In this document: one piece after another, positions 18,757 through 26,418 of the stretch | Layout: each line of letters opens with the position of its first letter | How positions within the stretch are numbered: position 1 is the stretch's first letter | Source of the DNA: JBKHAJ01 sp964641125 | Lineage (GTDB): Bacteria; Spirochaetota; Spirochaetia; SPDA01; CAZSGZ01 | Direction: 5' to 3' | Assembly (NCBI GenBank): GCA_964641125.1 | Contig: CAZXMO010000017.1 | Location: 1 to 48,527 of the forward strand | Length of the DNA stretch: 48,527 nucleotides | Position numbers and translations under genes: made by a program | Notes under the pieces: model-generated | The model's database searches: none | Told to the model about the DNA's origin: nothing | The model's input: only the letters and a program-made list of their open reading frames with translations

Positions 18757-19789
18757 GAATGTCCGGGACCTGCCGAGGGTCCGAGCCGTTCTGAACCGTC
18801 TGCGTTCCCTTCCCGCGGAAACCGTGGATTCCAAAGCGGATATCCCCGGCGCGCATATGAACTCCCGGACCCTGTTCATAACACTCCCGAAGGGGGAGAT
18901 CGTGGACCGATGTCCGGGTACCCGGGGGCATCTCTGCTGCAACTATCTTACGGTCAACCAGTATCTAGGCTGTACCCTCGGATGCAGTTACTGCATCATG
19001 CGGTGGTATCTCAACTTCGAGCCGATCACCGTCCACGCCGATACCCGTGAGGCGATCCGGCGGATACACGCGATCCGACGGGAGAATCCGGAGAAAATGC
19101 TGCGTATCGGAACCGGCGAGGTAGGGGATTCTCTCCTCCTCGATCCCCTCTTCGATCTGTCGAGGGACTACATCGAGGCCTTTGCCGACGATCCCCGGCT
19201 CTACTTCGAGCTCAAGACCAAAACCGACTTCATCGATCATCTGAAAGACATTCCTAATAAGGGAAATTCGGTATTAGGGTTTTCACTCAATCCCGAAACG
19301 TTTGCCGCCGCGGAAGAGCCCTTTACGGTTTCCGTGGAGAGAAGATTCGACGCGGCGGAGCGGGCTGTAGCGTGGGGATTTAAAACCGCCTTCCACTTCG
19401 ATCCTATCGTTACCGGCCCGCGGAATGGGGCCGACTGGCGGGAGGCTTACTTCCCCTTAGCCGACAGGGCTGCCGAATTCCCGGCGGAGAAGGTCGCCTG
19501 GATCAGTATGGGAACGTTTCGCTATCCGCCGGAGCTCAAACACAAGATGGGCTCGCCCCCCTATCTCTATGACGAGTACGTCCCCTCCCGGGACGGGAAA
19601 TACCGGTACCTGCAGAAACGGCGGGTGACCATCTACCGGGAGATGCTCGAACGGATCCGCCGAAAGAGCACGGCGCCGGTATACCTGTGCATGGAAAGCG
19701 ATGCGGTATGGAAGGCGGTTTTCGGAAAACTCCCCGGCGGGATGCCGGAACTTAGGGGTGTTTTTGACCGCCCGCGATTTCCCGGATGA
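18704..19789 (+). CDS. Spore photoproduct lyase-like radical SAM protein
   Basis: 361 residues. The radical SAM cluster motif is CTLGCSYC (about 89-96, C-x3-C-x2-C), preceded by the SPL-family block CPGTRGHLCCNYLTVNQY. Further SPL-like blocks are RIGTGEVGDSLLLDPLF and YFELKTKTDFIDHL, and VLGFSLNP plus FHFDPI complete the barrel. SPL family enzymes reverse the thymine dimer of spores, but this lineage is not known to sporulate, so the substrate may be another DNA lesion or unrelated. ATG 18704 lies inside the ParB-like gene. The 3' end overlaps the end of convergent cheD by 38 bases. Confidence 0.8.
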   Translation: MNSTDYYTDLFDRIYLTENVRDLPRVRAVLNRLRSLPAETVDSKADIPGAHMNSRTLFITLPKGEIVDRCPGTRGHLCCNYLTVNQYLGCTLGCSYCIMRWYLNFEPITVHADTREAIRRIHAIRRENPEKMLRIGTGEVGDSLLLDPLFDLSRDYIEAFADDPRLYFELKTKTDFIDHLKDIPNKGNSVLGFSLNPETFAAAEEPFTVSVERRFDAAERAVAWGFKTAFHFDPIVTGPRNGADWREAYFPLADRAAEFPAEKVAWISMGTFRYPPELKHKMGSPPYLYDEYVPSRDGKYRYLQKRRVTIYREMLERIRRKSTAPVYLCMESDAVWKAVFGKLPGGMPELRGVFDRPRFPG

Positions 19790-20318
19790 TGTTGGTCTCT
19801 TCCGCGATGACCGGTGTCATAACCTCCCGGGCGAGCTTTTTGACCATAACCTTCCCCTCCTTTACAAAGAAGAGGATTTTGCGGCCGTAGTCTCCGCCCA
19901 CGTCGTAGGCGGCTATAGGGATGTCGTGTCCGGCGAGGGCGGCTTCGGCAAAAGCGATGTTGTCGTCGGGGGTCCAGGCCCGGTTTCCCGGGATGTTCTG
20001 GAGCACCTTTCCGCCGCCGAAGATCTTGGCCCGGAGATGATTCCGCCGCGCGCCGAGACTTTCCATATCTTCTATGAGAAGGGGTAGGGCGTGAACCCCG
20101 TATTTTCCCGAGGTGCCTAGGGAGTGAAAATCGTCCCGGTCCCCGGGAAGCATAAAGTGGTTGAGCCCGCCGATCCCTAGGGAGGAATCGATGAGAACGA
20201 TGCTTACGCAGGAACCGAGGACGGTGGCGATAATAATGTCGTTCTCGGAGGCGAGCCGTTCTCCCGGGAGAACGGTGATCATCTCCTTACCGTGTTTTTG
20301 ATTAAAGAGAGTGTACAT
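19752..20318 (-). CDS. cheD: Chemoreceptor glutamine deamidase CheD
   Basis: 188 residues. It deamidates glutamines in chemoreceptors and, in many bacteria, interacts with CheC to tune CheA activity. The family core is present: LGSCVSIVL with catalytic Cys37 and GGLNHFMLP with catalytic His54, then KIFGGGKVL. It extends about 25 residues beyond the usual C-terminus. No other che gene adjoins; a chemoreceptor lies about 19 kb away. No strong ribosome site precedes ATG 20318; an internal ATG 36 bases downstream (MITVLPGE) is an alternative. Confidence 0.88.
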   Translation of the reverse strand: MYTLFNQKHGKEMITVLPGERLASENDIIIATVLGSCVSIVLIDSSLGIGGLNHFMLPGDRDDFHSLGTSGKYGVHALPLLIEDMESLGARRNHLRAKIFGGGKVLQNIPGNRAWTPDDNIAFAEAALAGHDIPIAAYDVGGDYGRKILFFVKEGKVMVKKLAREVMTPVIAEETNIIREIAGGQKHP

Positions 20319-20333
20319 CCGACGCTAACACAT

Positions 20334-20357
20334 AAAAAGCCGGCCGACCGGCCGGCT
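20334..20357 (-). terminator. Rho-independent terminator of the UgpC-type ATPase gene
   Basis: Inverted repeat AGCCGGCCG-AC-CGGCCGGCT followed on the minus strand by five T. It sits between the ATPase stop and cheD. Confidence 0.8.
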
Positions 20358-20397
20358 CACTGATGTGTATGAGTATACTAAGAATTACGAGATTCGG

Positions 20398-21501
20398 CTA
20401 TACCTCGACGTTCAAGGCCTGCTCGGTCTCCAGATCGAAGTAGATGACCTTGTCGATGTTGACCGCGAAGCTCTTCCGTTCTCCTACCTTGAAGGTATTG
20501 TCCGGAGCGACCTTGGCGATAAAGGTGTGCTTGCCGGTTGTGACGAAGAGGTGAATCTCGGCTCCCAGCGGCTCGATAACCGAAACCTCGGCGGGCATCG
20601 TCCGCATCGGCTGGTCCGTATCGGTGTAGTTGATATCCTCGGGACGAATTCCGAAAACCACCTGCTTGCCTACGTAGGGCTTGAGCTTCTCGTTCTGCTT
20701 ATCGGTGGTCCCGAGGGAAAAATCCCCCTCGTCGACGATTATCTTTCCGCCCTCTTCTTTTACGGTGACGGTCATGAAGTTCATAGGGGGGCTTCCGATA
20801 AAACCGGCTACGAACCTGTTGACCGGCTTGTTATAGAGTTCGAGGGGGCTTCCGATCTGCTGGATCAGCCCGCCCTTCATAACCACGATTTTGTCGGCCA
20901 TGGTCATGGCTTCGACCTGGTCATGGGTTACGTAAATCATGGTCGCCTGGAGCCGGTTGTGGAGACTGGAGATTTCCGCCCGCATCTGGACCCGAAGCTT
21001 GGCGTCGAGGTTCGACAAGGGTTCGTCGAAAAGGAATACCTTGGGCTGCCGGACGATTGCCCGGCCTACCGCGACCCGCTGCCTCTGGCCGCCGGAGAGG
21101 GCCTTGGGTTTGCGGTCCAAGAGCTCCTCGATGTCGAGGATTTGGGCCGCCTCTTTGACCCGCTTCCGGATCTCTTCCTTCTTGAACTTTCGGATCTTGA
21201 GTCCGAAAGCCATGTTGTCGTAGACAGTCATGTGGGGGTAGAGGGCGTAATTCTGGAACACCATTGCGATGTCCCGGTCCTTCGGGGGAACATCGTTCTT
21301 GAGCTCGTCGTCGATCAAGAGCTCGCCCGAGGTGATGTCCTCGAGACCCGCCACCATGCGCAGGGTCGTGGTCTTTCCGCACCCCGACGGGCCGACTAAT
21401 ACCACGAATTCCTTGTCGTTGACCGTGATGTTCGCTCGGTCGACCGCCTTGACGTTGCCGTCGTAGATCTTGGTTAGATCTTTCATCAATACTGTTGCCA
21501 T
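20398..21501 (-). CDS. ugpC: Sugar ABC transporter ATP-binding protein (UgpC/MsmK type)
   Basis: 367 residues. Walker A GPSGCGKTT is at 37-45, Q-loop VFQNYALYPHMTV, signature LSGGQRQRVAVGRA (about 134), Walker B VFLFDEPLSNLDA, and a TOBE/MalK-like regulatory domain (about 240-365, FGIRPEDI). It energises CUT1-type importers for oligosaccharides or glycerol phosphates. No permease or binding protein adjoins, so it probably serves several transporters encoded elsewhere, as MsmK does. A GGAGG ribosome site lies 10 bases before ATG. It has its own promoter and terminator, making it a single-gene unit. Confidence 0.92.
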   Translation of the reverse strand: MATVLMKDLTKIYDGNVKAVDRANITVNDKEFVVLVGPSGCGKTTTLRMVAGLEDITSGELLIDDELKNDVPPKDRDIAMVFQNYALYPHMTVYDNMAFGLKIRKFKKEEIRKRVKEAAQILDIEELLDRKPKALSGGQRQRVAVGRAIVRQPKVFLFDEPLSNLDAKLRVQMRAEISSLHNRLQATMIYVTHDQVEAMTMADKIVVMKGGLIQQIGSPLELYNKPVNRFVAGFIGSPPMNFMTVTVKEEGGKIIVDEGDFSLGTTDKQNEKLKPYVGKQVVFGIRPEDINYTDTDQPMRTMPAEVSVIEPLGAEIHLFVTTGKHTFIAKVAPDNTFKVGERKSFAVNIDKVIYFDLETEQALNVEV

Positions 21502-21558
21502 TTTATCTTATCCTCCAAAAAAAATTTATCTTATCTTATAACCGGTCTTATAAAGAGT

Positions 21559-21587
21559 ATCTTAATCCGCTTACGAGGCGCTGTCAA
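21559..21587 (-). promoter_or_regulatory. Promoter of the UgpC-type ATPase gene
   Basis: Minus strand -35 TTGACA (21582-21587), 17-base spacer, -10 TAAGAT (21559-21564). The leader of about 50 bases contains repeated ATAAGATAAG stretches, of unknown meaning. Confidence 0.7.
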
Positions 21588-21590
21588 ATT

Positions 21591-22391
21591 TTAAGGTAAA
21601 ACGTCGAAGAGCATCTCCGCGAGAAGCACCTGCCCTCTCATATTCAGATGCAGCCCGTCGGTGTCGAGGTAATCGTCACCCCGCTCGCCCAAGGCGGCCG
21701 CGAAATCCACAAGGGTTGTCCCGTACTTTTCAGTTACCCCTCGAATGAGCGCGTTGACCGCCTCGATGTGGTCCGCGCTGTATTCCCAGTTGCTTTCGGA
21801 ACCGAAGAACTCCGCAAGCCGCCGGTTGTTGACCGGGGGTATGGTTATATTGATGATGGAAGCCTCCTTCTTCCGGAGCATCCGCACCAGGTAGTCGAGC
21901 TTCATCCCGTATTCGTCAACGCCGACATTGGTAATCCCGCTTCCGTCGGCTAAGCCTCTCGAGTCGTTGGTCCCGATGAAGATCGAAACGACTGAGAAAT
22001 CATTGTTCATCACGTCCCCGTAGAAGCGGTTGACGACATCGGTGGTAGTGTCTCCGGAAATCCCCGCGTCGATGACCGAGCGGCCCGGAATCCCGTTCCA
22101 TATCTTTTTCAGGATCTTGGCGTAGCTCAAGCGGTCGGAGGTGATGGAATCGCCTAAGGCAAGATAGGTGCAGGGGGTGTCCGGGACGGTCAGCTCTCTC
22201 CGTGAGCGCATGCCTTCGACGGCTGCATCGAGAAGGTGCCGGACTTCCCGCTCACACGCTTCGAGCTCCTTGAGTCCCACTCCGAAGATCCTCGCGATCG
22301 AGGGCAGATCGGTGTCGTCGATGTTAAATCCTAGGAGCTTGTGAAGATTAAACCGGTGGCAAAAGCACAGATCATAGGGTAGTTGATTCAT
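21591..22391 (-). CDS. SGNH/GDSL-family hydrolase
   Basis: 266 residues, cytosolic. A 75-residue N-terminal helical region containing DLCFCHRFNLHKLLG precedes the hydrolase fold. Block I is YLALGDSIT (catalytic Ser near 84), block III is FIGTNDSRG, and block V DTDGLHLN carries the catalytic Asp and His. Substrate is unknown; esterases of this fold often deacetylate sugars, and the neighbours are sugar-related, so that is a reasonable guess only. The SGNH stop lies right at the promoter of the ATPase gene. The ribosome site is AAAAGGAG, and its own promoter lies upstream. Confidence 0.8.
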   Translation of the reverse strand: MNQLPYDLCFCHRFNLHKLLGFNIDDTDLPSIARIFGVGLKELEACEREVRHLLDAAVEGMRSRRELTVPDTPCTYLALGDSITSDRLSYAKILKKIWNGIPGRSVIDAGISGDTTTDVVNRFYGDVMNNDFSVVSIFIGTNDSRGLADGSGITNVGVDEYGMKLDYLVRMLRKKEASIINITIPPVNNRRLAEFFGSESNWEYSADHIEAVNALIRGVTEKYGTTLVDFAAALGERGDDYLDTDGLHLNMRGQVLLAEMLFDVLP

Positions 22392-22422
22392 AGAGCACTC
22401 CTTTTCCCTGGGGGGCTACAAG

Positions 22423-22452
22423 ATTGTACGACGGCTCGCGAAATGCGGTCAA
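22423..22452 (-). promoter_or_regulatory. Promoter of the SGNH hydrolase gene
   Basis: Minus strand -35 TTGACC (22447-22452), 18-base spacer, -10 TACAAT (22423-22428). The region just upstream on this strand is A-rich tandem repeat, which could act like an UP element. Confidence 0.65.
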
Positions 22453-22459
22453 ATGAATT

Positions 22460-22484
22460 TTTTTTATCCCTCTTTTTTATCCCT
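22460..22484. repeat. 13-bp tandem repeat running into a scaffold gap
   Basis: Unit TTTTTTATCCCTC, one full copy followed by a second that is cut by the N run after 12 bases. It is likely the visible edge of a longer array that stopped assembly. Confidence 0.6.
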
Positions 22485-22584
22485 NNNNNNNNNNNNNNNN
22501 NNNNNNNNNNNNNNNNNNNNNNNNNNNNNNNNNNNNNNNNNNNNNNNNNNNNNNNNNNNNNNNNNNNNNNNNNNNNNNNNNNNN
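22485..22584. other. Scaffold gap (100 N)
   Basis: Exactly 100 unknown bases, a conventional filler length, so the true size is unknown. It lies in the SGNH-gntR1 intergenic region between a tandem repeat and a dispersed palindromic repeat. Confidence 0.98.
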
Positions 22585-22589
22585 TTTCA

Positions 22590-22611
22590 TCCCCACGATC
22601 GGGGGCACTCC
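22590..22611 (-). repeat. Dispersed 22-bp palindromic repeat, copy 1
   Basis: Contains GTGCCCCCGATCGTGGGG on the minus strand, identical over 22 bases to 44474-44495 on the plus strand. It abuts the gntR1 stop and the gap. The CCCC/GGGG arms could fold around CGATCG. Confidence 0.7.
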
Positions 22612-24024
22612 CTACCGTTTATACAGCTCGCGTACCACCTCCGCGGTGTCTTTGAGTACCCCGCCCGGATCCCTGTCTCCTAAGAGAATCTCCCGGGAGG
22701 CTTTTGCATAGAAGATAACCGACAGAAGGAAAGAGGGATGATTCGAGGGAATAGGCCGGGCGGTTTTCATCTGCTCTTTGAGCAGGAGCCCGAAATCATC
22801 CTGGTATACGGGGTCGGATTCGATCCGGGTTGTCGAGTCGGGGAGCATCCCCGATTTCAGATAGTACCTGCGGGTAACCTCCGGGTCTTCGGTCAGGAAG
22901 CGGATGAGATCGCAGGCCGCTTCCTTGTCGCGGCATTGGGTGAACACCGAAAGTGCCACGTTGTAGAGGATGGAGGCGCATTCTCCCGCAGGTCCCCGGG
23001 GGATGGGGAAAAAGCGCAGATCGGACGGCTCATAGCCGGGGTTTAAGGTCGGAACAATCCCCTTGAGCCAGGGAGCTTCGATGCTGAAGGCGATCTCCTT
23101 ACGTGAAAAGAGGATCCGTTCGGTTCGAAAATCGTTCTGCGTGTTGATGCCGCAGGTCCGGATGAAATCTTTGAGCCACAGATACGCCCGTATATTGGCC
23201 TCGCAGTCGAAGATGATGCCGCCGTCCGCATCGACGATGCCGCCCCCGAAGGCGAGAAGAAAGCCGTATATCGAGTAGAGGAAGAAGAGCTCGTCGTCGG
23301 TAATGGGGATAGAGAAGGGGATGACGGCTCCTTGGGAGGTTTCAAAGATAGTCATACAGGCTTCCCGAAAAGCGTCTAACGTCGAGAGATCGGGCCGGTC
23401 GGTGCCGCAAAATCTGTCGAGGAGGTCTCCGTTTCCGAACAGAATGGTCGGTCCGTTGGCCCAGGTGCGTCCGTACAATCTTCCCCCCAAGCGGACCGAA
23501 TCGGGAGTCTGAGGATAGGAGTCATCGTGAATTTCCAGGGGCAGCTCATCCAAGGGGATAAGGGAACCCTGCGCGGCAAAGGTGGGGAGCCACAGATACA
23601 CCATGGAGGCGATATCCGGCGCTTTTCCCGCCGCGGTCATGAGCATGAGCTGGTGTTCCATTTTTTCGAAGGGTATTGCTACGCTTTGGAGGTCGCTTTC
23701 GGGGTGTGCTGATCCGTACTCTTCGAGGGCCCTTTCCGTCGGCCTCCGGGTATAGGATTCGCTCAGATACCAGGTAGCGAACCGTAGGGTGCGGTTCCGG
23801 TTTTTAACGAAGGTGCCCTTCCCGGGGACCCGTTCGAGAAACCCCTCCTGGACGAGCTCCCGTACGGCGATGCGTATCGTGCCGGTGCTTATTCCCATCT
23901 GCCTGCTCAGTTCCTTCTCGGTGGGGAGCTTAGCACTCTTTCTCCCGTTGCCGTTGATATAGGCGAGAAGCCGTTCCTGAGCCTGTTTGTACAGGGGTAT
24001 CCGGGAGTTCCGGTCGAGCGTCAT
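22612..24024 (-). CDS. GntR-type regulator fused to an extracellular solute-binding domain (regulator 1)
   Basis: 470 residues from ATG 24024. Residues 1-70 form a GntR winged helix (IPLYKQAQERLLAYI, LPTEKELSRQMGISTGTIR, GFLERVPGKGTF). Residues about 80-460 resemble a family 1 ABC solute-binding protein (APDIASMVYLWLPTFAAQG, LIPLDE, LYGRTWANGPTILFGN, FLLAFGGGIVD). No signal peptide or lipobox is present, so the binding domain should work in the cytosol as the effector sensor, as periplasmic-type domains do in LacI proteins. Divergent from UroD-like U1 with a palindromic operator between. No ribosome site is visible at the ATG; an upstream TTG (24039) is possible but would fall in the predicted -10 box. 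Confidence 0.85.
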   Translation of the reverse strand: MTLDRNSRIPLYKQAQERLLAYINGNGRKSAKLPTEKELSRQMGISTGTIRIAVRELVQEGFLERVPGKGTFVKNRNRTLRFATWYLSESYTRRPTERALEEYGSAHPESDLQSVAIPFEKMEHQLMLMTAAGKAPDIASMVYLWLPTFAAQGSLIPLDELPLEIHDDSYPQTPDSVRLGGRLYGRTWANGPTILFGNGDLLDRFCGTDRPDLSTLDAFREACMTIFETSQGAVIPFSIPITDDELFFLYSIYGFLLAFGGGIVDADGGIIFDCEANIRAYLWLKDFIRTCGINTQNDFRTERILFSRKEIAFSIEAPWLKGIVPTLNPGYEPSDLRFFPIPRGPAGECASILYNVALSVFTQCRDKEAACDLIRFLTEDPEVTRRYYLKSGMLPDSTTRIESDPVYQDDFGLLLKEQMKTARPIPSNHPSFLLSVIFYAKASREILLGDRDPGGVLKDTAEVVRELYKR

Positions 24025-24030
24025 GATAAA

Positions 24031-24059
24031 AGAGTACAAAAAAGGGTTGACATGTGCAA
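24031..24059 (-). promoter_or_regulatory. Possible promoter of regulator 1
   Basis: Minus strand TTGCAC (24054-24059), 17 bases, TACTCT (24031-24036), then six bases to ATG. The hexamers are weak, but the spacing equals that of the other predicted leaderless promoters here. It overlaps the divergent U1 promoter. Confidence 0.3.
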
Positions 24060-24074
24060 GATGTAAGTTATACT
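24047..24074 (+). promoter_or_regulatory. Promoter of the U1-U2-epimerase operon
   Basis: -35 TTGACA (24047-24052), 16-base spacer, -10 TATACT (24069-24074). The -10 box forms the left edge of a perfect palindrome. Confidence 0.8.
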
Positions 24075-24094
24075 AATGTCCGTACATTAGTATA
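24069..24094. promoter_or_regulatory. 26-bp palindromic operator, probably for regulator 1
   Basis: Perfect 11-base arms, TATACTAATGT and its reverse complement, separated by CCGT. It covers the -10 box and start region of the U1 operon, so a bound GntR dimer would block transcription. Binding by the adjacent regulator is inference. Confidence 0.75.
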
Positions 24095-24120
24095 TTTTTG
24101 CGATTTTTCGAGGGGGATAT

Positions 24121-25293
24121 ATGACATCGCGGGAAAGATTTTTGAAGACCTTCGCCGGGGAGACGCCCGACAGGGTCCCGGTTACCCTGTTTATCGCCGA
24201 CCAGGGGCATTTCGTAAATCAGATGTATCCGGACATAGACAGCCGGGATTTTACCGCCCTGCAGCTCAAGGTAATCGAGCTCCAGAAGCAGTTCGGGTGC
24301 GACGTGTTCGTTCGTCTCCTCTACGGGATCAACGATCCTCTGAATATCATCTACGGGGGATTGGACGTCTCACGGGAGACCGAAACCTGGAAGGTGGACA
24401 CCCGGGAGGTCCAAAACGGCAACACCCGTATCGAGCGGTCGCTTATTACCACTCCCGAAGGGGAGCTTACCCAGGATTTCTCTATCAACGAGATGAGACC
24501 CGGCACCTTTATGTACTCCTGCACCAAGCACCCCATCGAGTCGGAGGAGGATCTTGATATCGCCCGGAAGTACGAGCCCAAGATGCCGGATTACTGGCCG
24601 TCGCAGACGGCGGAGCGGATAAAGCCGGTCCGGGATGCCTTAGGGGACGACGGTATTCTCGGGACCTGGAGTCCCCACGGACCTTTCAACGTAGCCTCCC
24701 TCCTTATCAACCTGGACACCCTGTATTCGATGTTTCTGACCGATTACCCCTTCTACGAGAAGCTCATGGAGTTCGCCATAGAACGGAGCCTTCCCTATCT
24801 CGAGGCGATCGACGCCGCGGGGGTGGACGTTCACTGTGTCGGAGGAAACGTCCCCGGCGGGTTCTTGGGGCGGCGGATGTACGAGGAGTACATCCTTCCC
24901 TTCGAAAAGCGGTATATAGAGAAGGTCCAGTCGAAGGGTACCCCGGCGATGTACCACAACTGCGGGGAGATCATGAACCTCGTGGAATCGTACAAGAAAC
25001 TCGGCGCTGCTTCGGTAGAGCCCTTCTCACCGCCCCCTTTAGGTGACGCCGACCACGAGGCGGCGCGGAATATCGTGGACGGGGAATACGTCATGCTCTG
25101 CGGGGTCGACCAGGTAAACGTCCTTCAAAAGGGGACGGTGGACGAGGTAAGACGGGTAACCGAGAAGACAATGAAGATCTGTAAGCCCGGGGGAAAGATT
25201 ATCATCCAGTCCGCCGATTTCTTGGAGTATGGAACGCCTCCGGAAAACGTGGAGGCCTTCGTAAAAACCGCACTGGAACATTCCGAGTATTGA
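24121..25293 (+). CDS. UroD-family (MtaA/CmuA-like) protein U1
   Basis: 390 residues with the uroporphyrinogen decarboxylase/cobalamin methyltransferase fold: MTSRERFLKTFAGETPDRVP at the N-terminus, GTWSPHGPFN, a MYHNCGEIMNL block with His279 and Cys281, Cys327 in LCGVDQ, and the terminal YGTPPENVEAFVK. The HxC plus a later Cys match the zinc-binding pattern of MtaA-type methyltransferases, so methyl transfer from a bound substrate is more likely than haem synthesis. First gene of the operon with U2 and an epimerase-like gene. U3 is a close paralog over its full length but has Ser at the third position. Substrate unknown. Confidence 0.85.
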   Translation: MTSRERFLKTFAGETPDRVPVTLFIADQGHFVNQMYPDIDSRDFTALQLKVIELQKQFGCDVFVRLLYGINDPLNIIYGGLDVSRETETWKVDTREVQNGNTRIERSLITTPEGELTQDFSINEMRPGTFMYSCTKHPIESEEDLDIARKYEPKMPDYWPSQTAERIKPVRDALGDDGILGTWSPHGPFNVASLLINLDTLYSMFLTDYPFYEKLMEFAIERSLPYLEAIDAAGVDVHCVGGNVPGGFLGRRMYEEYILPFEKRYIEKVQSKGTPAMYHNCGEIMNLVESYKKLGAASVEPFSPPPLGDADHEAARNIVDGEYVMLCGVDQVNVLQKGTVDEVRRVTEKTMKICKPGGKIIIQSADFLEYGTPPENVEAFVKTALEHSEY

Positions 25294-25306
25294 AAGGAGT
25301 ATATCT

Positions 25307-26413
25307 ATGGGTATGACGCATCTCGAACGCTGGCGGGCGGCGATGAACCGGAACTCCTTCGACCGGCTGCCCCGGTTCTACTCGGCGACCGCCGAGTTTT
25401 CCGCTTCCCTTGAAAAGAATCTCGGAACGGACCTGGATTCGATCCTCTACGACCGCTTCGACATCGATTACCGCTTTCAAAACGACGGCATGGAAGCGAA
25501 GTCGTGGGAACCGGCGTATACGGGCCCGGAGTTCACAGTTTACGAGGACGGAAGCTTCGATAATATCTGGGGCTCGAGGCAGAAACGGATGTTCCATCGC
25601 GACGGCCGCGGGGCCTACGTGGAAACCTTCGAATACGCCTTGGGCGGCGCCGAGACGGCCGCCGATGTAGAGGCTCACCGCTGGCCCGACCCCGACTGGT
25701 ACGATTACCGGAGCATCATCCCCGCCCTCGAATCCTTTCCGGACTATCCCTTTATGGTGGGCTACTGGGCCATAGGGTGGTTCACTTGGGAGGTCCGGGG
25801 AATGGAGCAGTCCTTTACCGATTTTGTTCTCAATCCCCCCGTCGCCGAGGCGATTACCGCGAAAATCGCCGATTTAGGGTACGAGTACTTCCGAAGGCTC
25901 CTCGAGGCGGTGGAGCCCTATATCGGAAAAAACGTCGTGGCCATCCACATCGCCGACGACTGGGGGATGCAGGAGGGGCTCATTATGAACCCCGATATCT
26001 TTTATACCTATTACGCCCCCCATTACCGGCGTATTATCGACCTGGCCCACAGTTACGGCCTCCTGGTGGAGTTCCACAGCTGCGGCGCCGCCCGGGAGCT
26101 CTACCCGGGTTTTATAGACGTCGGGGTCGATATCATGAATCCGGTGCAGACCAGCGCCAAGGGGATGGTCCCCCACGAGATCAAGGCGGAGTTCGGCCGG
26201 GACCTGTGCTTCAGCGGGGGAGTGGACGTGCAGCAGCTCCTGCCGAACGGTTCTGTCCGGGAGGTCAGGGATCAGGTAAAATACCTCCTGGATGCACTGG
26301 GGAAAGGCGGGGGGTATCTTCCGGGACCGGCCCACAACATCCAGTACGGTACGCCTCCGGAGAATGTTACCGCCGTCTACGAGGCGATGGACGAATACTA
26401 CGGGACTGAATAG
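25307..26413 (+). CDS. UroD-family protein U2
   Basis: 368 residues of the same fold but a different subgroup from U1 and U3: THLERWRAAMNRNSFDRLPR, VEFHSCGAARELYPGFID with His257 and Cys259, VDIMNPVQTSAKGM, FSGGVDVQQLLPNG and IQYGTPPENV. It lacks a Cys immediately before GVD, so the third zinc ligand of MtaA is not evident. ATG 25307 has AAGGAG upstream; the gap from U1 is 13 bases. The NPVQ block is shared with U4. It may accept a different partner from U1 in a two-component methyl-transfer or decarboxylation scheme. Confidence 0.82.
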   Translation: MGMTHLERWRAAMNRNSFDRLPRFYSATAEFSASLEKNLGTDLDSILYDRFDIDYRFQNDGMEAKSWEPAYTGPEFTVYEDGSFDNIWGSRQKRMFHRDGRGAYVETFEYALGGAETAADVEAHRWPDPDWYDYRSIIPALESFPDYPFMVGYWAIGWFTWEVRGMEQSFTDFVLNPPVAEAITAKIADLGYEYFRRLLEAVEPYIGKNVVAIHIADDWGMQEGLIMNPDIFYTYYAPHYRRIIDLAHSYGLLVEFHSCGAARELYPGFIDVGVDIMNPVQTSAKGMVPHEIKAEFGRDLCFSGGVDVQQLLPNGSVREVRDQVKYLLDALGKGGGYLPGPAHNIQYGTPPENVTAVYEAMDEYYGTE

Positions 26414-26418
26414 GGGGA

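Noticed and set aside
24121..25293. U1 as true uroporphyrinogen decarboxylase (HemE)
   Set aside because: Sugar gene context, several paralogs in the window, and the HxC metal motif fit the methyltransferase branch; no other haem gene is near.
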